Assembly (NCBI RefSeq): GCF_040549525.1
Contig: NZ_JBEPTM010000001.1
Span: 682,001 to 746,000, forward strand
Reading direction: 5' to 3'
Length of the DNA: 64,000 nt
Origin: Lacisediminihabitans sp040549525
GTDB taxonomy: Bacteria; Actinomycetota; Actinomycetes; Actinomycetales; Microbacteriaceae
The notes under the pieces are model-generated. The model was not told where the DNA came from. It saw only the letters and a list, made by a program, of their open reading frames with translations, and did no database searches. Shown here piece by piece: positions 63,663 through 64,000 of this stretch (position 1 is its first letter; the number at the start of each line of letters is the position of its first letter). A program made the position numbers and the translations under genes.

Positions 63663-64000
63663 CGGAGCGGCCAGCGCTTCGACAAGCACGGGCCGATGAC
63701 CGTCCGGGCATGATATTTCGACTGACGTCGAAGGCATAGCGCGGATCGCTCCGGGTGACGCCGGGAGCGTACCCGTCGAACTGTCAGGGAATCCCGGATT
63801 GTTGCCTCGCGTTCAACGTCGCCGTCGCTAAACGAGTTGCCGAGCTGCACTTTGACGGTGTGCAAGTCGACGGCTAAGGACGGCACCGCGTGCGCTCGCG
63901 TCGCCTACAGGCTCGCCGTTGAAACGCAAGGGAATGCCTCTCCGTCGCGACAGCATTCTGAGCCGAGTATCGCCTCCGGAACGCCCCGCGCCTGCCAAGC
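63663..64000. other. No supported gene to the window end
   Basis: 338 bp. A minus-strand open frame (63599-63886) has no ribosome site and overlaps the previous gene; no RNA gene, repeat or attachment site is visible. Confidence 0.5.

Noticed and set aside
63599..63886. 95-codon minus-strand frame at the window end
   Set aside because: No ribosome site and it overlaps the 63378 gene.

Overview
The window is high-GC actinobacterial chromosome, most likely from a Microbacteriaceae member. The evidence is the conserved gene order around manA, whiB2, manB, sahH, mtrA-mtrB-lpqB, comF, hpf, secA, an Rv3235-like gene, pdtaS and whiB1. This is the same backbone order as the M. tuberculosis Rv3255c to Rv3219 region as I remember it, but without mycolate-specific genes. 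Leaderless or GTG starts and short stop-start overlaps are common. No species can be assigned by reading alone.

Layout. 1-5.4 kb: end of a surface-polysaccharide locus (truncated GDP-mannose 4,6-dehydratase, a large polytopic membrane protein, two tandem O-antigen-ligase-like proteins). 5.5-11.6 kb: acyl-CoA dehydrogenase, manA, an AbiEi/DUF559-type protein bracketed by two copies of an 81-bp palindrome, a GlxA-type regulator, a 36-residue membrane peptide and galE. 11.7-20.5 kb: whiB2, a GT2 glycosyltransferase fused to a polytopic region, DUF5719, a degenerate metallopeptidase-family protein, DUF3499, phosphomannomutase and adenosylhomocysteinase. 20.5-30 kb: an RDD/SpoIIM divergent pair, fur-katA, then a leftward operon (GPDPase-type membrane protein, DUF4129, DUF4350, MoxR, DUF58). 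30-39 kb: mtrA-mtrB-lpqB, comF, hpf, secA. 39-47.7 kb: Rv3235-like gene, an HTH protein, an isolated SAF/CpaE-like pair, a histone-H1-like protein, pdtaS, whiB1 and bcp, with two perfect DnaA boxes about 1 kb apart.

47.8-64 kb: a tRNA-Lys(CTT) gene is followed by an integrase and an excisionase and then a visibly less GC-rich genomic island that continues past the window. Its cargo is genome defence: an orphan beta-class DNA methyltransferase, an unrecognised two-gene unit with a PD-(D/E)XK-like protein, a single-chain type ISP restriction-modification enzyme, an FRG-domain protein split by one in-frame amber codon, and a Fic-antitoxin-like protein (SxxxEG motif) with no Fic partner in view. 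The island also carries an operon of a DUF2637 membrane protein and two coupled genes that look like a sigma factor cut into a region-4 polypeptide and a region-2/3 polypeptide. Its last gene is a paralogue of the protein next to the excisionase.

The split sigma factor, the PD-(D/E)XK pair, the orphan Fic antitoxin next to the FRG gene and the chromosomal 81-bp palindrome family are the observations most likely to be new.
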